Assembly: GCA_004151065.3 (NCBI GenBank)
Contig: NWUY0304090745.1
Location: 1-39,134 of the forward strand
Reading direction: 5' to 3'
From: Larix sibirica
Lineage: Eukaryota; Streptophyta; Pinopsida; Pinales; Pinaceae
DNA: 39,134 nucleotides
The position numbers and the translations under genes are program-made. The notes below the pieces were generated by a model. It searched no databases. It was not told where the DNA came from and was given only the letters and a program-made list of their open reading frames with translations. Below, one piece after another: positions 9,173-19,116 of the stretch (positions are counted from its first letter, which is position 1; each line of letters starts with the position of its first letter).

Positions 9173-9234
9173 CCGGTACTAAGGAAGCCGGGGGGTAGGT
9201 CTTCGAGAGGGGCGGTACCACGGACAGACGAATG
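9173..9234 (+). repeat. dispersed repeat family R3, copy 1
   Basis: CCGGT, ACTAAGGAAGCCGGGGGGTAG, GTCTTCGAGA and ACGGACAGA occur here in the same order and spacing as at 28531-28599, with indels of 1-3 bases. The word GTCTTCGAGA is exact. Confidence 0.7.
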
Positions 9235-9350
9235 AAGACTATACAGGAAAAAGAACCAGGAGACCTAGAACCTCAACCCCTCGACCCAGACCTAAACCTA
9301 TACACAACCATGGCCCTCTACATCGACCCTTTACCTCGACGACCCTATTC

Positions 9351-9448
9351 AACTCACTTAACGATACGGAACAATAGCTTTCCTGGGCTGGATGGAAGGA
9401 GAAACAAGGAAGGAATGCGCCAGCATTACATACGTTATTTATAAATAG
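9351..9448 (+). repeat. dispersed repeat family R1, copy 1
   Basis: AACTCACTTAACGATACGGA, then CCTGGGCTGGATGGAAGGA, then GCGCCAGCATTACATACGTT and ATTTATAAATAG. The same order of words is found at 10045-10135 and 15321-15400, with partial copies at 29091-29144 and 33061-33110. Confidence 0.7.
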
Positions 9449-10044
9449 GTAAGTGATACGCCAGTCATACATAGCCGCCGATGCCAGAAGGTCAGTTCAA
9501 TAAAAGCCTTTTCTTATTGCTAATAGACAGTTTCATAGCCAGTGGTCGCAATAGACAGTCCAATATGGGATCATACCCCCATTGAACATGCCCTAGATCA
9601 TTGCCGAGAGCCAATATACCTTCCCAGTTGGGCATAGTTGGTTGCCACAGGTAGATGAAGCTTTATATTGATTGATAGCCCAATCTTCCGAGGCTATTTA
9701 TCTCGACCTGTAATAAATAAATGTTATGGATCTAAATCACAAGGAACTGGAGAAAAAAAGAATAATTTTGTATACAAAGAAAGAGATATCTCATTATATA
9801 TGTAATTACGCTTTTTACTGCTCTGAATGCTGCTTTCCTGGCTGTCTGCTTGCTTGCCTCTGTTTGCCCACCTGACTTACTACCTTCTTTAGACGCCCCC
9901 ATGTTGATCTCTTGCTAAATGACTACGATCAGCTTGATGGCAGGCTTGCAGGATTTATTTTATTGCGGCAGGCTGGGAGAATAAGTGATTAACCAAACCC
10001 AGGGACGGAGCTTTTAACATATGGAACACCAGTTACTACCTGCA

Positions 10045-10135
10045 CCAAACTGAACAGTACAGAACACAGACAGGTTCCTACCTGGACTGGATGGAATGAC
10101 GAAGCGTCACTTACGTACGTTTATTTATTTATTTC
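10045..10135 (+). repeat. dispersed repeat family R1, copy 2
   Basis: The 30 bases at 10054-10083 match 15327-15356 at 28 positions (ACAGTAC, then ACACAGACAGGTTCCTACCT). They are followed by GGACTGGATGGAATGACGAA, GCGTCACTTACGTACG and a (TTTA)n tail. This is the fullest copy of the family. Confidence 0.8.
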
Positions 10136-10640
10136 TTTTTTCAATTTGAGGAGCGTTAAGCTCTCACCCGACTACTGGCCCCCACCCAATAAGTTCTTAG
10201 GGTGGCCCATTAAGAGCAAGCACCGTAGGGCCTATACAGGTGGTAAATAAAGTAATAAAAGTGGATAAAGGGTATGAAGGGCAAGACCCCTTTTCCTTCT
10301 GACTTATTTATTTACTGCTTGTCCAACCAACAGAAGTTCATAATAAGCACACTGTGTATGTATCCACACCCTCGGAACTTAAGACATGCAATTAAAATTA
10401 TTATTATATCTCCTGTGATAATAACAAATTTTCCGAGGTCTAAATCGAGAGGGGAACCTAATGAGTTTCGTTATCTGGTAAATACGAAATTGATCTACCA
10501 AAACTAGGGGCAGCCACCTCATCGGATCATACAACTGGATTTTCTTAGCTATAAACCAGACCCTTTATTTACGTTTACCAGTATTTCGCCAAGCATTTAT
10601 GCCCATGCATAGTCCTTGCCTTATGGAATCACCCAGAGGC
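10136..10640. other. stretch without a recognisable gene
   Basis: Only a 77-codon frame at 10274-10507 is open. It begins with ATG but reads Ile/Ser/Asn-rich and anonymous. I see no repeat copy or RNA structure. Confidence 0.4.
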
Positions 10641-10641
10641 C

Positions 10642-10881
10642 CTAGTTGAGGTTAGTAGAACAAAGATCAACCCACAGATCGTGTAATAGTGTTAGGTGCA
10701 CCCATAGAGAACAGGTGTTTGCTTTTTGGGTTCTTACGCGGTTTTCCGGTAGATGTCGCCAGAGCTCTTTCCTGCAAAGGTGTAACGATTGAGGCATATT
10801 ACTTGTGGTGGGGTCGAAGGGCCGGTAGATAATGGCCCCAGAGGTTTTGTCTTTGAAGGTGGACCGATAAATAAAGTTCAT
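10642..10881 (-). CDS. anonymous 79-codon ORF on an ~80-bp degenerate tandem
   Basis: An ATG frame on the minus strand, ending in TAG. The product is polar and basic, without a membrane segment: MNFIYRSTFKDKTSGAIIYR at the N-terminus, RKELWRHLPENRVRTQKA in the middle and a Leu/Trp-rich end. IYRSTFKDKT and IYRPFDPTTS near residues 4-29 look like an internal duplication. The DNA beneath is an ~80-bp degenerate tandem (see 10741-10990), and 80 is not a multiple of three, so the repeat predates or ignores the frame. I do not recognise the product, and the tandem makes a chance ORF likely. A run of seven C lies just before the start codon, in the leader. Confidence 0.2.
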   Translation of the reverse strand: MNFIYRSTFKDKTSGAIIYRPFDPTTSNMPQSLHLCRKELWRHLPENRVRTQKANTCSLWVHLTLLHDLWVDLCSTNLN

Positions 10882-10990
10882 ACTAGCCGGGGGGGTTCTT
10901 TAGCTGCTGACCGGGATATGTCCAACAAAGTATGCAAAGGTGGAACTAATTAGGGATATTACGTATGGTGCTTTTCGGGATCAGTTAACA
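10741..10990 (+). repeat. ~80-bp degenerate tandem, three units
   Basis: TCCGGTAGATGTCGCCAGAG (10745), GGCCGGTAGATAATGGCCCC (10820) and GACCGGGATATGTCC (about 10909) mark the unit starts. GCAAAGGTGTAACGATTGAG (10773) and GCAAAGGTGGAACTAATTAG (10934) mark the middle. Each middle is followed by a GGCATATTAC or GGATATTAC word. Identity is about 65-70% by eye. Confidence 0.55.
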
Positions 10991-11583
10991 GACCCGCTTT
11001 TAGAATCACATCTATAAGACGTTTGCTTTAATATATTCTAATTTATTTCATTTATCTAGGGCCTATCCGGATCGGCTAAAGCAACAATTTCGCTTACAAC
11101 AGATTTTTCAATACCTCCTCATTCTGGGGTTTGAGTATTCAAAAAGCACTTTTTGTAAAGTTAGGGACAAGTATTATCTGGTACCCTCAAAAAAGTAGTT
11201 TTAAAAAAGGTAAAACATAAACTGATAAGTTTTGATGATAAAGTACCATAATAAGTTCTGTCCCGGGCTGAGTAAGCTCCTGCCTGGTAGGCCACCATAT
11301 CATTCATAATCAATATCAAAATAAAGATCCTATAAGTAAGCTTGCGTTATACGCGTAATTAGATAAAAAAAAGAAGCTAATAAACTTGTTTCTAAAAAAA
11401 AGTTGCATTATAAGTAATGCCTCCTCCTCGTTTTCATGCCATGCGGTCCATAATGATAGTTGTTCCATATCGTGGAAAAGGGAGGTGAAAGGGGGAAACT
11501 GAAAAGGTTAATGGGATATGCAGGCGAATAGGGAAAGCATAAATGATTTTGGATGGCGTACTGGGGCTAAACAAGTGAATCAG

Positions 11584-11668
11584 CACCTCCTGGGCATGGT
11601 GGATGATAAGTTGTTCCCGCACATAGAACTGTCACCTCATTCCTGGGCACGGGGTATTGATAACAAGT
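11584..11668 (+). repeat. two tandem copies of repeat family R4
   Basis: CACCTCCTGGGCATGGTGGA followed by TGATAAGTTGT (11584-11614), and CACCTCATTCCTGGGCACGG followed by GGTATTGATAACAAGT (11633-11668), are about 49 bp apart. Related words: 12651-12686 (ATCCTGGGCACGGAGGATTG) and 15871-15893 (ACCTCCTGGGACGGGGTATT). Confidence 0.65.
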
Positions 11669-11699
11669 AACACAAATAGAATTACCGCCTTCCTGGGAT

Positions 11700-12530
11700 G
11701 TTGGAAAGAACTTTTGCGCTAATCACCATCATTACCACGAAAAGGTTTTCTTGGGTCTATTCCAAGCAAACAAACTTAGTGTCTGGGCCCAGGTATTCCC
11801 TCATTTTGATGTTTTATTTTTATTATAAAGAGGCACCTTAGCTAAAGCGAATAACTAATTATAGCTCTAAAAAGTTATTCCCCATTTGTTTTCCATTCAT
11901 AGAAAGAAAGTAATATTTAACAGCTTTGTCTCCATAGAGAACTTTTATTTATGCCTTATTCCCTTTCTTTCTCACTATAGTTGTTATTGCTGTAGTTAAA
12001 CTCTAGTTTTCCAATGGGTATAATTAGTTAACTTTGAGTTCAACAAAGTGTACTCTTGAGTCCCGTTGAATAAAGAGAGATTAGCTGCACTTTTTGCATT
12101 AGCCTTGGCCTTTGCTGAACAAAGCATCATGGCTCTCTATGAAACTAAGTGTAGTAGTTTGTTGCAATGATTTGTAATATGAAATCTGAACCAGGTAGGT
12201 CTCATTGATCAATCACAAAATCAATCCAGCGGCATCCCGCCATCTTGTAATCCATCCTCGTTTAGTATACCAGCCCTGGGTTCATTGACCAGCAAGGAAG
12301 GATAAAAGCGCTAAACCTCAAAGCAATTGAATCAATCCCTAATCTACAAACATAGAGAGACGTCCTGAAAAGTGGTCGAGGTACGAGAGCCGCCATCGTA
12401 TAGTTTAATAACAAGGAAAATCCATTTCTGTGCCCCGATGGATATCTTATTACCCGGACCTCTTGTATTAGACAAAAATGGCAAATTAGAATGTTTTGTA
12501 GAGGGAGCCAAGTAGCCCATCCAAGTATCC
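11700..12530. other. stretch without a recognisable gene
   Basis: All frames are short, and I see no recognised motif or repeat except the R5 copy at 12368-12394. 11810-12010 is AT-rich. Confidence 0.5.
12368..12394 (+). repeat. repeat family R5 copy
   Basis: AAAAGTGGTCGAGG at 12368-12381 recurs exactly at 22371-22384. It is followed here by TACGAGAGCCGCC, matching GGTACGAGCCGCTC near 24470. Confidence 0.65.
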
Positions 12531-12539
12531 TAGAGTATT

Positions 12540-14100
12540 CCAGCCCAGCTATGACTGGCGACTAGCGGATCGACTCCTTTGACTCTCGGCATTGGCAACC
12601 CTATCGGCGACTATTACTCTTGGCATCGGCTCCTTACTACTTGGCACGAACACATCCTGGGCACGGAGGATTGAGAACTGGTCACGTACAACAGGTGGTA
12701 ACGGGGGATCCTTCTCCAACAGGTGGTCACTTACTAATTTACATGTACTAGAGCATACTTCATGCATAACCGACCAGAGCTTCATGCTGCACTGAGTATA
12801 GGTTTAAGCAATGATACTGGAACAAGCAGCGCTGACTCAAGCATCCCATGTGACTATACTTCATGGGTGCACCTTCACCTTCTAGTCATATGGCCTATGG
12901 GTTACTACGAAAAGGGCCTACTCTTACTCCTGGATCTACTAGGGCTATGAGTGTCACTGACCTTCCTGGCAATCCGTGTGTATATGCATTATGTTTCCCT
13001 CTACGTGTAACCTCAATATAACCTACTCACCTCCTCATCGTGTCATCATCATGTCTGTGAGAACCACTCTCATTGGAAGAATAATAAGTTTCCTTTGGCC
13101 GCTCCTTCTGGCCAGCATCATCAAACCAATCCAATCCAATTTGTTTAACTCAATGGATCTGCTCGTAAGTAACACCCCTGTCTTATCACCGTCTTCCGGT
13201 GGGGAAATATGGGCCTTTTTCTTATCAAACAGAAAGGCATCGGTTCCCAAACAGAAAATAATAATCCATTGATCGGTTCACAGACGGACAAGAGGGTATT
13301 GATTAACAGAAGGCATAAAAGGCAAACATAGATTCAATTACAAAAAGAGAAACATTGGTTCCAGGCAGAGAAGTAATCCCCATTGGTCCCAAACAGAAAA
13401 AAAGCTATCCATATTTCCATTTCTATTTCCTTGCCAATTGCATAGTAAAACTTTTTTTTCAAAGTGACTCGGCGGCGGGTATGCGGCGATATGGTGGCTT
13501 ATTTTATCGGAAATGAGACCTTCAGGCTATGTTAACAATGATCGATCATCTATGACCGGCAATGCTCCACTGACAATGTAACTGGCAATGCCAACTGGCT
13601 CTGACTTGGAACTATTGGTAAGGACTAGGGGAACTACGACTAGAGACTATGACTAGGGCCCCTCGGCGATAACCGGGTATCAACAATTACTTCCATTCAA
13701 CGACTAGCGACTATCAGCAGCTAGCATATAAATCACGCACTGACTAGAGCTTCCCACCCACCACGTGACTAGAACTTCCACTGTGACTATAGGTTCATGC
13801 TGCTATACTTTCTAGCTCATACTGCCGGAATCAACTATCGGATCGACTACCTACTACTACTGGCAACTAATATTCTTGGATTAATTGATCGAGTAGCACA
13901 TGGAGTATATCAGATTGACTGTTGGCAGACTGTTACTGCCCCCCTCGCTGTGTCATCCTCCTGGGATTGATCGGTGGGAAATGAGTGTTTCCCAGGTACC
14001 TACTAATGGTAATCGGGACCTCTTGTTACTGCTCGACTATTGGCAGACTGACATTGAATACCATCGAGAGATTACCAGCCATCAAGTACCAGCATAAACT
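12540..14100. repeat. long degenerate array of GACTA(G/T)CGACTAT / ACTGGCAATG words
   Basis: Variants of a 10-12 bp word recur throughout: GACTGGCGACTAGCGG (12551), CTATCGGCGACTATTACTC (12601), GACCGGCAATGCTC and AACTGGCAATGCC (13555-13595), GACTAGAGACTATGACTAGG (13640), and CGACTAGCGACTATCAGC (13700). A second motif pair, CCAACAGGTGGT and TTCATGC..CTGA, is interleaved around 12690-12790. The same words reappear at 14815-14890 and 16570-16630. The small ORFs on both strands here (for example 12549-12785 minus and 12592-12795 plus) are shadows of the array. Confidence 0.55.
13236..13410 (+). repeat. ~29-bp degenerate units, GGTTCCCAAACAGAAA
   Basis: GCATCGGTTCCCAAACAGAA (13237), CCATTGATCGGTTCACAGAC (about 13266), AACATTGGTTCCAGGCAGAG (13351) and CCATTGGTCCCAAACAGAAA (13380) form adjacent pairs at about 29 bp spacing. 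An AT-rich spacer separates the two pairs. Confidence 0.65.
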
Positions 14101-14307
14101 CTTGGATCTACTCTTGTCATTGAATGATTTCCTCTTGGATAGCCTCTTTCTCAACAATAGTTAATAACTACCACCACCAGTTGCAGAAGAAATAGAAGTT
14201 CTATCTAGATTGAAATCTCAGAGTGATTCTATCTCTATAATGACTAAAACCCTTTTCTCTTTAGTACCTTTGACTAAGCTTTAATGAATAAGCAAGTTAG
14301 CTCTCTA

Positions 14308-14530
14308 ACTATCTTTAGTCCAGTCCAACTAAGTTCTGTAGTTCCAGCTCTAACAACTATTGCTGACGCTAAGCCTGCTGATCCAACTAGCTTCCGTTCA
14401 ACTTGTTGCTCTTAGCTTTAGCTAAGCAGTTGAAGCAGCAGTAGTTCAGAGTAGTTCAACTGAAATTAGATTGATCACGAAGCTCTGATTCTATTTAGCG
14501 TAGCTAAGTAGTTATAGTTGTTCAGAACCT
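14308..14530 (+). repeat. triplet-phased GCT/ACT/CCA-biased stretch
   Basis: 14308-14412 is open for 35 codons and reads Ser/Ala/Thr/Pro-rich (SSVVPALTTIADAKPADPTS), with codons dominated by GCT, ACT and CCA. It then continues as AGCAGCAGTAGTTCAG-like sequence to about 14530. A 6-bp stem with a 4-nt loop (CTTAGC TTTA GCTAAG) lies at 14411-14426. There is no start codon. I treat it as a degenerate trinucleotide array rather than a gene. Confidence 0.4.
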
Positions 14531-14994
14531 TTTTAGATTTCCCACTATTCCCCTGAACTCCAGCGAAGAAAAAGAAGTCTTCTTAAGGCCATAGAGTAAG
14601 TAAGTACTACTAGTCTTACTACTACTTTATTTCTGACTTTATTAGTCTTAGTCCCATACCCTAAGGTCTTTTCTTTAGTCCCATGCCCGGAGTTCAAGCC
14701 TTAAGAGTAAGGTCCATTCTGTTCCAAAGGGTCATTACAATGGATAAAAGGTAAACTATATATGTGAGTATAGGCTTTATGGCTTTGTAATATTAAAAGG
14801 ACCCTATGAAAATGTGACTGGCGATGATAACTGGCTATTGGCAGACCGACTAGCAATGCCCTACTGGGCACTAACTTACTGGCTAATCTTAGCAAGAAGC
14901 GGATGTGTTAAAGTAGTTGGATTCTGGAAGCACTCACTTAAAAAAGCTGGGGTTGTGCAAATAGGGTGCTTTCTTAATTAATAATTTGTATCCG

Positions 14995-15090
14995 GCCGGG
15001 CTACTCAGCTTGGATACTTGGCTTAGCTACTCGGATGGGCTTGGTTGGGCTTAGATACCGGGCTGCTGGAATACTCAGCTACTCACCTTG
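14995..15090. repeat. degenerate GCTACTCAGCTTGGATACTTGGC units
   Basis: Variants of GGGCTACTCAGCTTGGATAC, GGCTTAGCTACTCGGATGGG, GGGCTTAGATACCGGGCTGC and AATACTCAGCTACTCACC follow each other with a period of about 20-30 bp. Confidence 0.5.
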
Positions 15091-15320
15091 ATTTGATTGA
15101 TGATGCATTACTTACCGGTGCACCCGTTTAGGGGCATACGCCAACAACCGTTGCCAGGAAGAAAAGTAACCACCACGTTTACAACAAATTAGATTGATTG
15201 AGCAATTGACTACCTGGATCGGAGCAGGCAATATGTTCGCTTTGAGTTTCCACCAGATGAAAAAGATAGAATCCGCTATATCACAGCATATACGAGAAAA
15301 AAGAACCTACGGTACCGGCA

Positions 15321-15400
15321 CACTTAACAGTACGGTACACAGACAGGTTCCTACCTAAACTGGATCTATGATAATGCTTACATACGCTTATCCACTGAAT
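15321..15400 (+). repeat. dispersed repeat family R1, copy 3
   Basis: CACTTAACAGTACGGTACAC, AGACAGGTTCCTACCT, ACTGGATCTATGATAATGC, then TTACATACGCTTATCCACT. It is collinear with 10045-10135, with 28 of 30 matches in the conserved block. Confidence 0.8.
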
Positions 15401-16425
15401 AAGATCCGCCGAGCAACCAGTCATAGCCATATGTAATTAAGAACTATACCCTCTTGGAACCTTGGTGGGATTTTCTACTTCCTCCTGTAGTCCATGGCAA
15501 TTATTATGACGTAGGATAAGAAAGAGCCCTTAGTCTTACTTAGTTCCCCAAGCCAAGGTAGGGCAGGGGCGGATCCATTAGCCTTCTTTTCCCACTTTCC
15601 CTTTCTATTGGAATTGTATAGCCGAAAAAAACATAGCCTCATTTATATGCTGCGTAGCCCCCCCTGTATATGCCTCTTGAAGTAATAACCAACCCAGGTA
15701 GGAGCATTCCAAAGGTTCCGTAGCAACGGTAGAGGTTCAAGGGTAGAGAACACGGGGTCTTATATTAGACTTCGATGGGTGAGAGAATTTCAAGTAGAAA
15801 GAAAGCTAAGCATAAACATCAACACACTTGGATTGCCTCTTTTTATGGAAAATGGTGGATACTAATAATAACCTCCTGGGACGGGGTATTGCATAGCTCT
15901 ATGTGCTCCTATACGAGGTTGTAGCTCAATGACTACACCTCCACTACGCACTCCTATACACGTGTCTTCAAAGAGTCCTCATCAAAGTGTAACCTCAATG
16001 TGTACCCAACTAGGCAAGCTAACCATACCTAGAAGCAATCGACGGCATCCCCTCCTAGGTAAACGACATAATAAAGGAGGGCATGGCTGCCTCCAATGAA
16101 TGAATGTGATAAATAAATAAAATAAGTATGGTTATAACTTTTAGAGCTCCCCCATGCGATTATTCCCAATATAAACTATTAGTAGCTTCCAAGTTGTACT
16201 ATTAGATATTTATAAACTTATTCCAACCATTTCAGTAGAAGTTGGGGAACCGTAGTTGGTATGTTCCCGCAGTGCTCCAAATAGTCACCATGTAATAAGT
16301 AACCAACATGGATCGAACTCGAACATCATCCCCGTATCCACCACATTGAATCCATTTCAAATCAACCTGCCTGGTGGGTCCTCTGATGTCTGGCTGTAGC
16401 CCATGGGAACCTTATAATGTGGGCC

Positions 16426-16446
16426 GTAGTAGTAGTAGTAGTAGTA
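16426..16446. repeat. (GTA)7 microsatellite
   Basis: Seven uninterrupted GTA units. Confidence 0.95.
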
Positions 16447-16530
16447 TGAACCTTTCTCTCATGCAGTAGGTACAAGCACTTTAGACTACTTGCTTTTTTC
16501 ACATTTAGATCAGATTACAAATGAAAATAG

Positions 16531-16550
16531 AAAAGTGAAACGTAGATATG
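16531..16550 (+). repeat. repeat family R6, copy 1
   Basis: AAAAGTGAAACGTAGATATG is repeated exactly at 17256-17275. A diverged copy lies at 17014-17039. Confidence 0.8.
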
Positions 16551-17013
16551 GTCCTTGGTGACCCTATCTCTCAATGACTTCTGGCTGGCAATGATGGGCT
16601 CTGCTCTATGGCAACAACTATGACTAGTTGTTTTTTATCTATTCAAATTGGATGAAAGGCCGCAGCTGGTAATAGCCCTAGTACCAGCCATCATAAGAGT
16701 GAAAGCCATAAGGTCATTTGTCTTAAGTTTGACTAATAGCCACCCATAGAGACTGCCTTAGGTAATAGTTATGGAATAATTACATATATAACTGATATAA
16801 TACATCTATCTATTAGTGGAAAAAGGAAATGGACCTAGACTGGAAGCTAGCCCAGTTAATAATACACTTGACCGTGGAGAAGTTGTTAGGGTAATTAGTT
16901 CGCCTCAAACTGGGGACTACATCCGTGTGCCCTCCGCTCATATGCTTATGGGCTATGTATGTTGAATCATCAAATTGAACTATGGCTAGTTGAGAGTCAG
17001 GCTTATATAAAGC

Positions 17014-17345
17014 TAAATGTGAAACGTATAGATGCGATATCGTCGTATATATCGATGTTGCATTGATCTCTCGTTTATGGGAATTTCACGTTTTTGGATT
17101 ATTATTCCCTTGTTGATTCCTCACCCATTGGATCACTGTAAGAGTAAAAAAACATTTCTTATTGTAGGAAGTCCTATTGGCTTATTCCCCTCCCTATGGC
17201 AGCTCTGCATGGCAAGAACCCTCTTAGTAACAATGTGGATGATACACATCATGGGAAAAGTGAAACGTAGATATGCAATATTCATCTATTCTAGATATTG
17301 GATTATAGTCCCATTGGCTTATTATTCCCCCCTCCCTCCCATTTG
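17014..17345 (+). repeat. repeat family R6, copies 2 and 3 in tandem
   Basis: AATGTGAAACGTATAGATGC (17017) is followed by GGATTATTATTCCCTTG and CCTATTGGCTTATTCCCC. AAAAGTGAAACGTAGATATG (17256) is followed by ATATTGGATTATAGTCCC and CATTGGCTTATTATTCCCC. The two units are about 240 bp apart. The plus-strand frame 17032-17346 lies across both and is probably a by-product: it is hydrophobic and has no recognised motif. Confidence 0.6.
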
Positions 17346-17574
17346 AAGGTTTTCACACTACGTGCCAAAATTACCCTATCTATTACCATGGATTATTCCC
17401 AATAGGAGACTACTATCTAACAAGGACAAGTTCAACTTAGATATGCCAGTTTGGTCGAGCCTCAATCAACTTCATCATGTAGATATATAATAATAAAATA
17501 GTCGACCTTTGGGTGCAACACGGCGACGAGAAAAGCCCTCCTATTATAGTAGTAAGTTAGGAACAACATCTTTT

Positions 17575-18088
17575 TCATCTCCATATAAAACCCTCGCAAA
17601 TGAGTGGAGGACTATTTATCAGAGCGATAGGGTTTCCTCCTACCAGTTTATATAAGGAGAGACCCGAGCGTAAAGTCGCTAAATTTAGATTCTGTCCTCT
17701 GATAGCGATAGTACAGATACCACCAGAATAAGAGGCCTTGCTACTAATAATTACTTGGATGTCTTCCCCAAATAGCTGGATAAGTTCTAGTAATAGATCC
17801 TCCCTCTTCAAAGGTGGGGGGGGGTACCTATTAAGGACATTTCGATTCGGAAACAGGGGTGTGCCACAGAGAGAAGATAACCCGCAGCTAATTGTAAAGT
17901 AAGAGGGGACAGAAAGTAGGATATCTTTCAATACGGTGGACATGTATGTGATTAGATAGCAATAAGGAACAAAGGCTGGATGTCATGAATAGTAAAGAGA
18001 CGCGCTCACACGCATCAAACCTGAAATAAAAGGAAATATTCTTTTGAAATGCAGAGGGAACGGCGACCTTCCCCTTGTTCTTACTCAT
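17575..18088 (-). pseudogene. coding-like ORF pair, probably one frameshifted gene of unknown family
   Basis: Two overlapping minus-strand ATG frames lie end to end. The first (18088 down to 17888) begins MSKNKGKVAVPSAFQKNISF and continues as aromatic and basic sequence. In the second phase, open from just upstream of the ATG at 17943, the reading continues (PAFVPYCYLITYMSTVLKDI) and ends at TGA near 17575 after LKREDLLLELIQLFGEDIQV, SKASYSGGICTIAIRGQNLN and LATLRSGLSLYKLVGGNPIA. Joined by a single frameshift near 17960-18000, it would make a protein of about 160-170 residues with a varied, globular-looking composition, one of the most gene-like in the window. A run of nine C (plus-strand G at 17816-17824) codes part of a Pro run and could be a second slippage point. 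I do not recognise a family. Neighbouring DNA on both sides is repeat-rich and non-coding. Confidence 0.35.
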
Positions 18089-18527
18089 CTAAAGGATCTT
18101 ATATACTTATATATATGAGTCATAGCTGTTTTGGCGCATCCGAAGCAAGCCAGATGCTCTTTCGACCAGCCAGATGAGGATAAAGATTTGATTTAGTAAT
18201 GAATCATGGCTGCTTCTTCACTAGCAAACCGATTCTATGGTCAGATGATGCATAATTATTTAACAAAATTGTAAACAAATAAACTGTAAGTAAGTTAGAT
18301 AAGGACTGTTTTATCAGGACCACTTTTCTATGCTTGTAAGACAACTCTTTTCTATGCTTGGTAAGATGACCCTTTAATGACCCCTTATAGCGTAAGTTAT
18401 AACTTCTATATATTTCTTCCCCTCAAAGAAGAAGCCCCAGGAAAGTATTTTAATGGCCCAGTCGTACTTTACGAATGAAGACCTTAGTGAAAATACATTA
18501 CTTAGAAGCTCTGAGTCTCCGCTGAGT

Positions 18528-18624
18528 TAGCGTGTAAAAGCACAAGACAGATCTATTTTCTATCCTTCCCCACGCTAAAAAAAATCCGTAGTCTTTGGGT
18601 AGCGCGCGAAAGTACAGGACAGAG
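18528..18624 (+). repeat. 25-bp direct repeat, 72-bp period
   Basis: TAGCGTGTAAAAGCACAAGA (18528) and TAGCGCGCGAAAGTACAGGA (18600), each continued by CAGA, agree at 19 of 25 positions. Five of the six differences are transitions. Confidence 0.65.
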
Positions 18625-18810
18625 ATTTCAATCTAACCTACATTCTTCACTTTTGTCTTTCAGTCTGATTCTTATGGGCAAGATTGGGCAACTAATTGAA
18701 TCAGGCCATTCAGATTCTTTCCTTGGCCTTGGCTTTCTGCATGTTCTTCTCAGTCTGTTACGACTTAGCTCGCCTTGGCTTGGCCCAATGAAGAAATATC
18801 TCTAGTTGAC

Positions 18811-19116
18811 TCAGGTGAGATAGGGGACTAGGCAATATAGATAGGGAATACAGCTAGGCAGATACTTATTGAGAAGCGGGGGAGCAGGGGGCATCAAAGC
18901 CCACCAGTAAAATAAATATATCCCGTTGTAATGATATACGCTATCGCTCCCGCCCTTCCCAGTCCAAGCAAGAAGAGAGTAAAGCTCGCCAGTAATATAG
19001 TAAAGAGTAAGAGAGTCAAGCGCTAGTATCTCCCAATTACCAATACTTAGATAACTACGGCAAGGGGGCACAACCATTGTGGGTGCGGGTGGGTTGCTAT
19101 CCCAGTGTATCGGCAA
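18811..19116 (-). CDS. anonymous 101-codon hydrophobic ORF, TTG start
   Basis: A minus-strand frame beginning with TTG. The product has Pro- and Trp-containing hydrophobic stretches, with one possible membrane segment at about residues 62-75 (YHYNGIYLFYWWALM) and a Tyr/Leu-rich C-terminus. I do not recognise it. Its 5' end overlaps the first unit of the 32-bp array at 19111, so it is unlikely to be a conserved gene. Confidence 0.15.
   Translation of the reverse strand: MPIHWDSNPPAPTMVVPPCRSYLSIGNWEILALDSLTLYYITGELYSLLAWTGKGGSDSVYHYNGIYLFYWWALMPPAPPLLNKYLPSCIPYLYCLVPYLT

Larger units (their letters stand above)
15401..17010. other. stretch without a recognisable gene
   Basis: Holds an R4 repeat word (15871-15893), the (GTA)7 microsatellite (16426-16446), an R6 repeat copy (16531-16550) and ACTGGCAATG-type words (16570-16630). 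No frame is persuasive as coding. Confidence 0.5.

Noticed and set aside
12549-12795. Opposed ORFs of 78 and 67 codons as genes
   Set aside because: Both lie in the degenerate GACTA/GGCAA word array, and their residues follow the repeat words.
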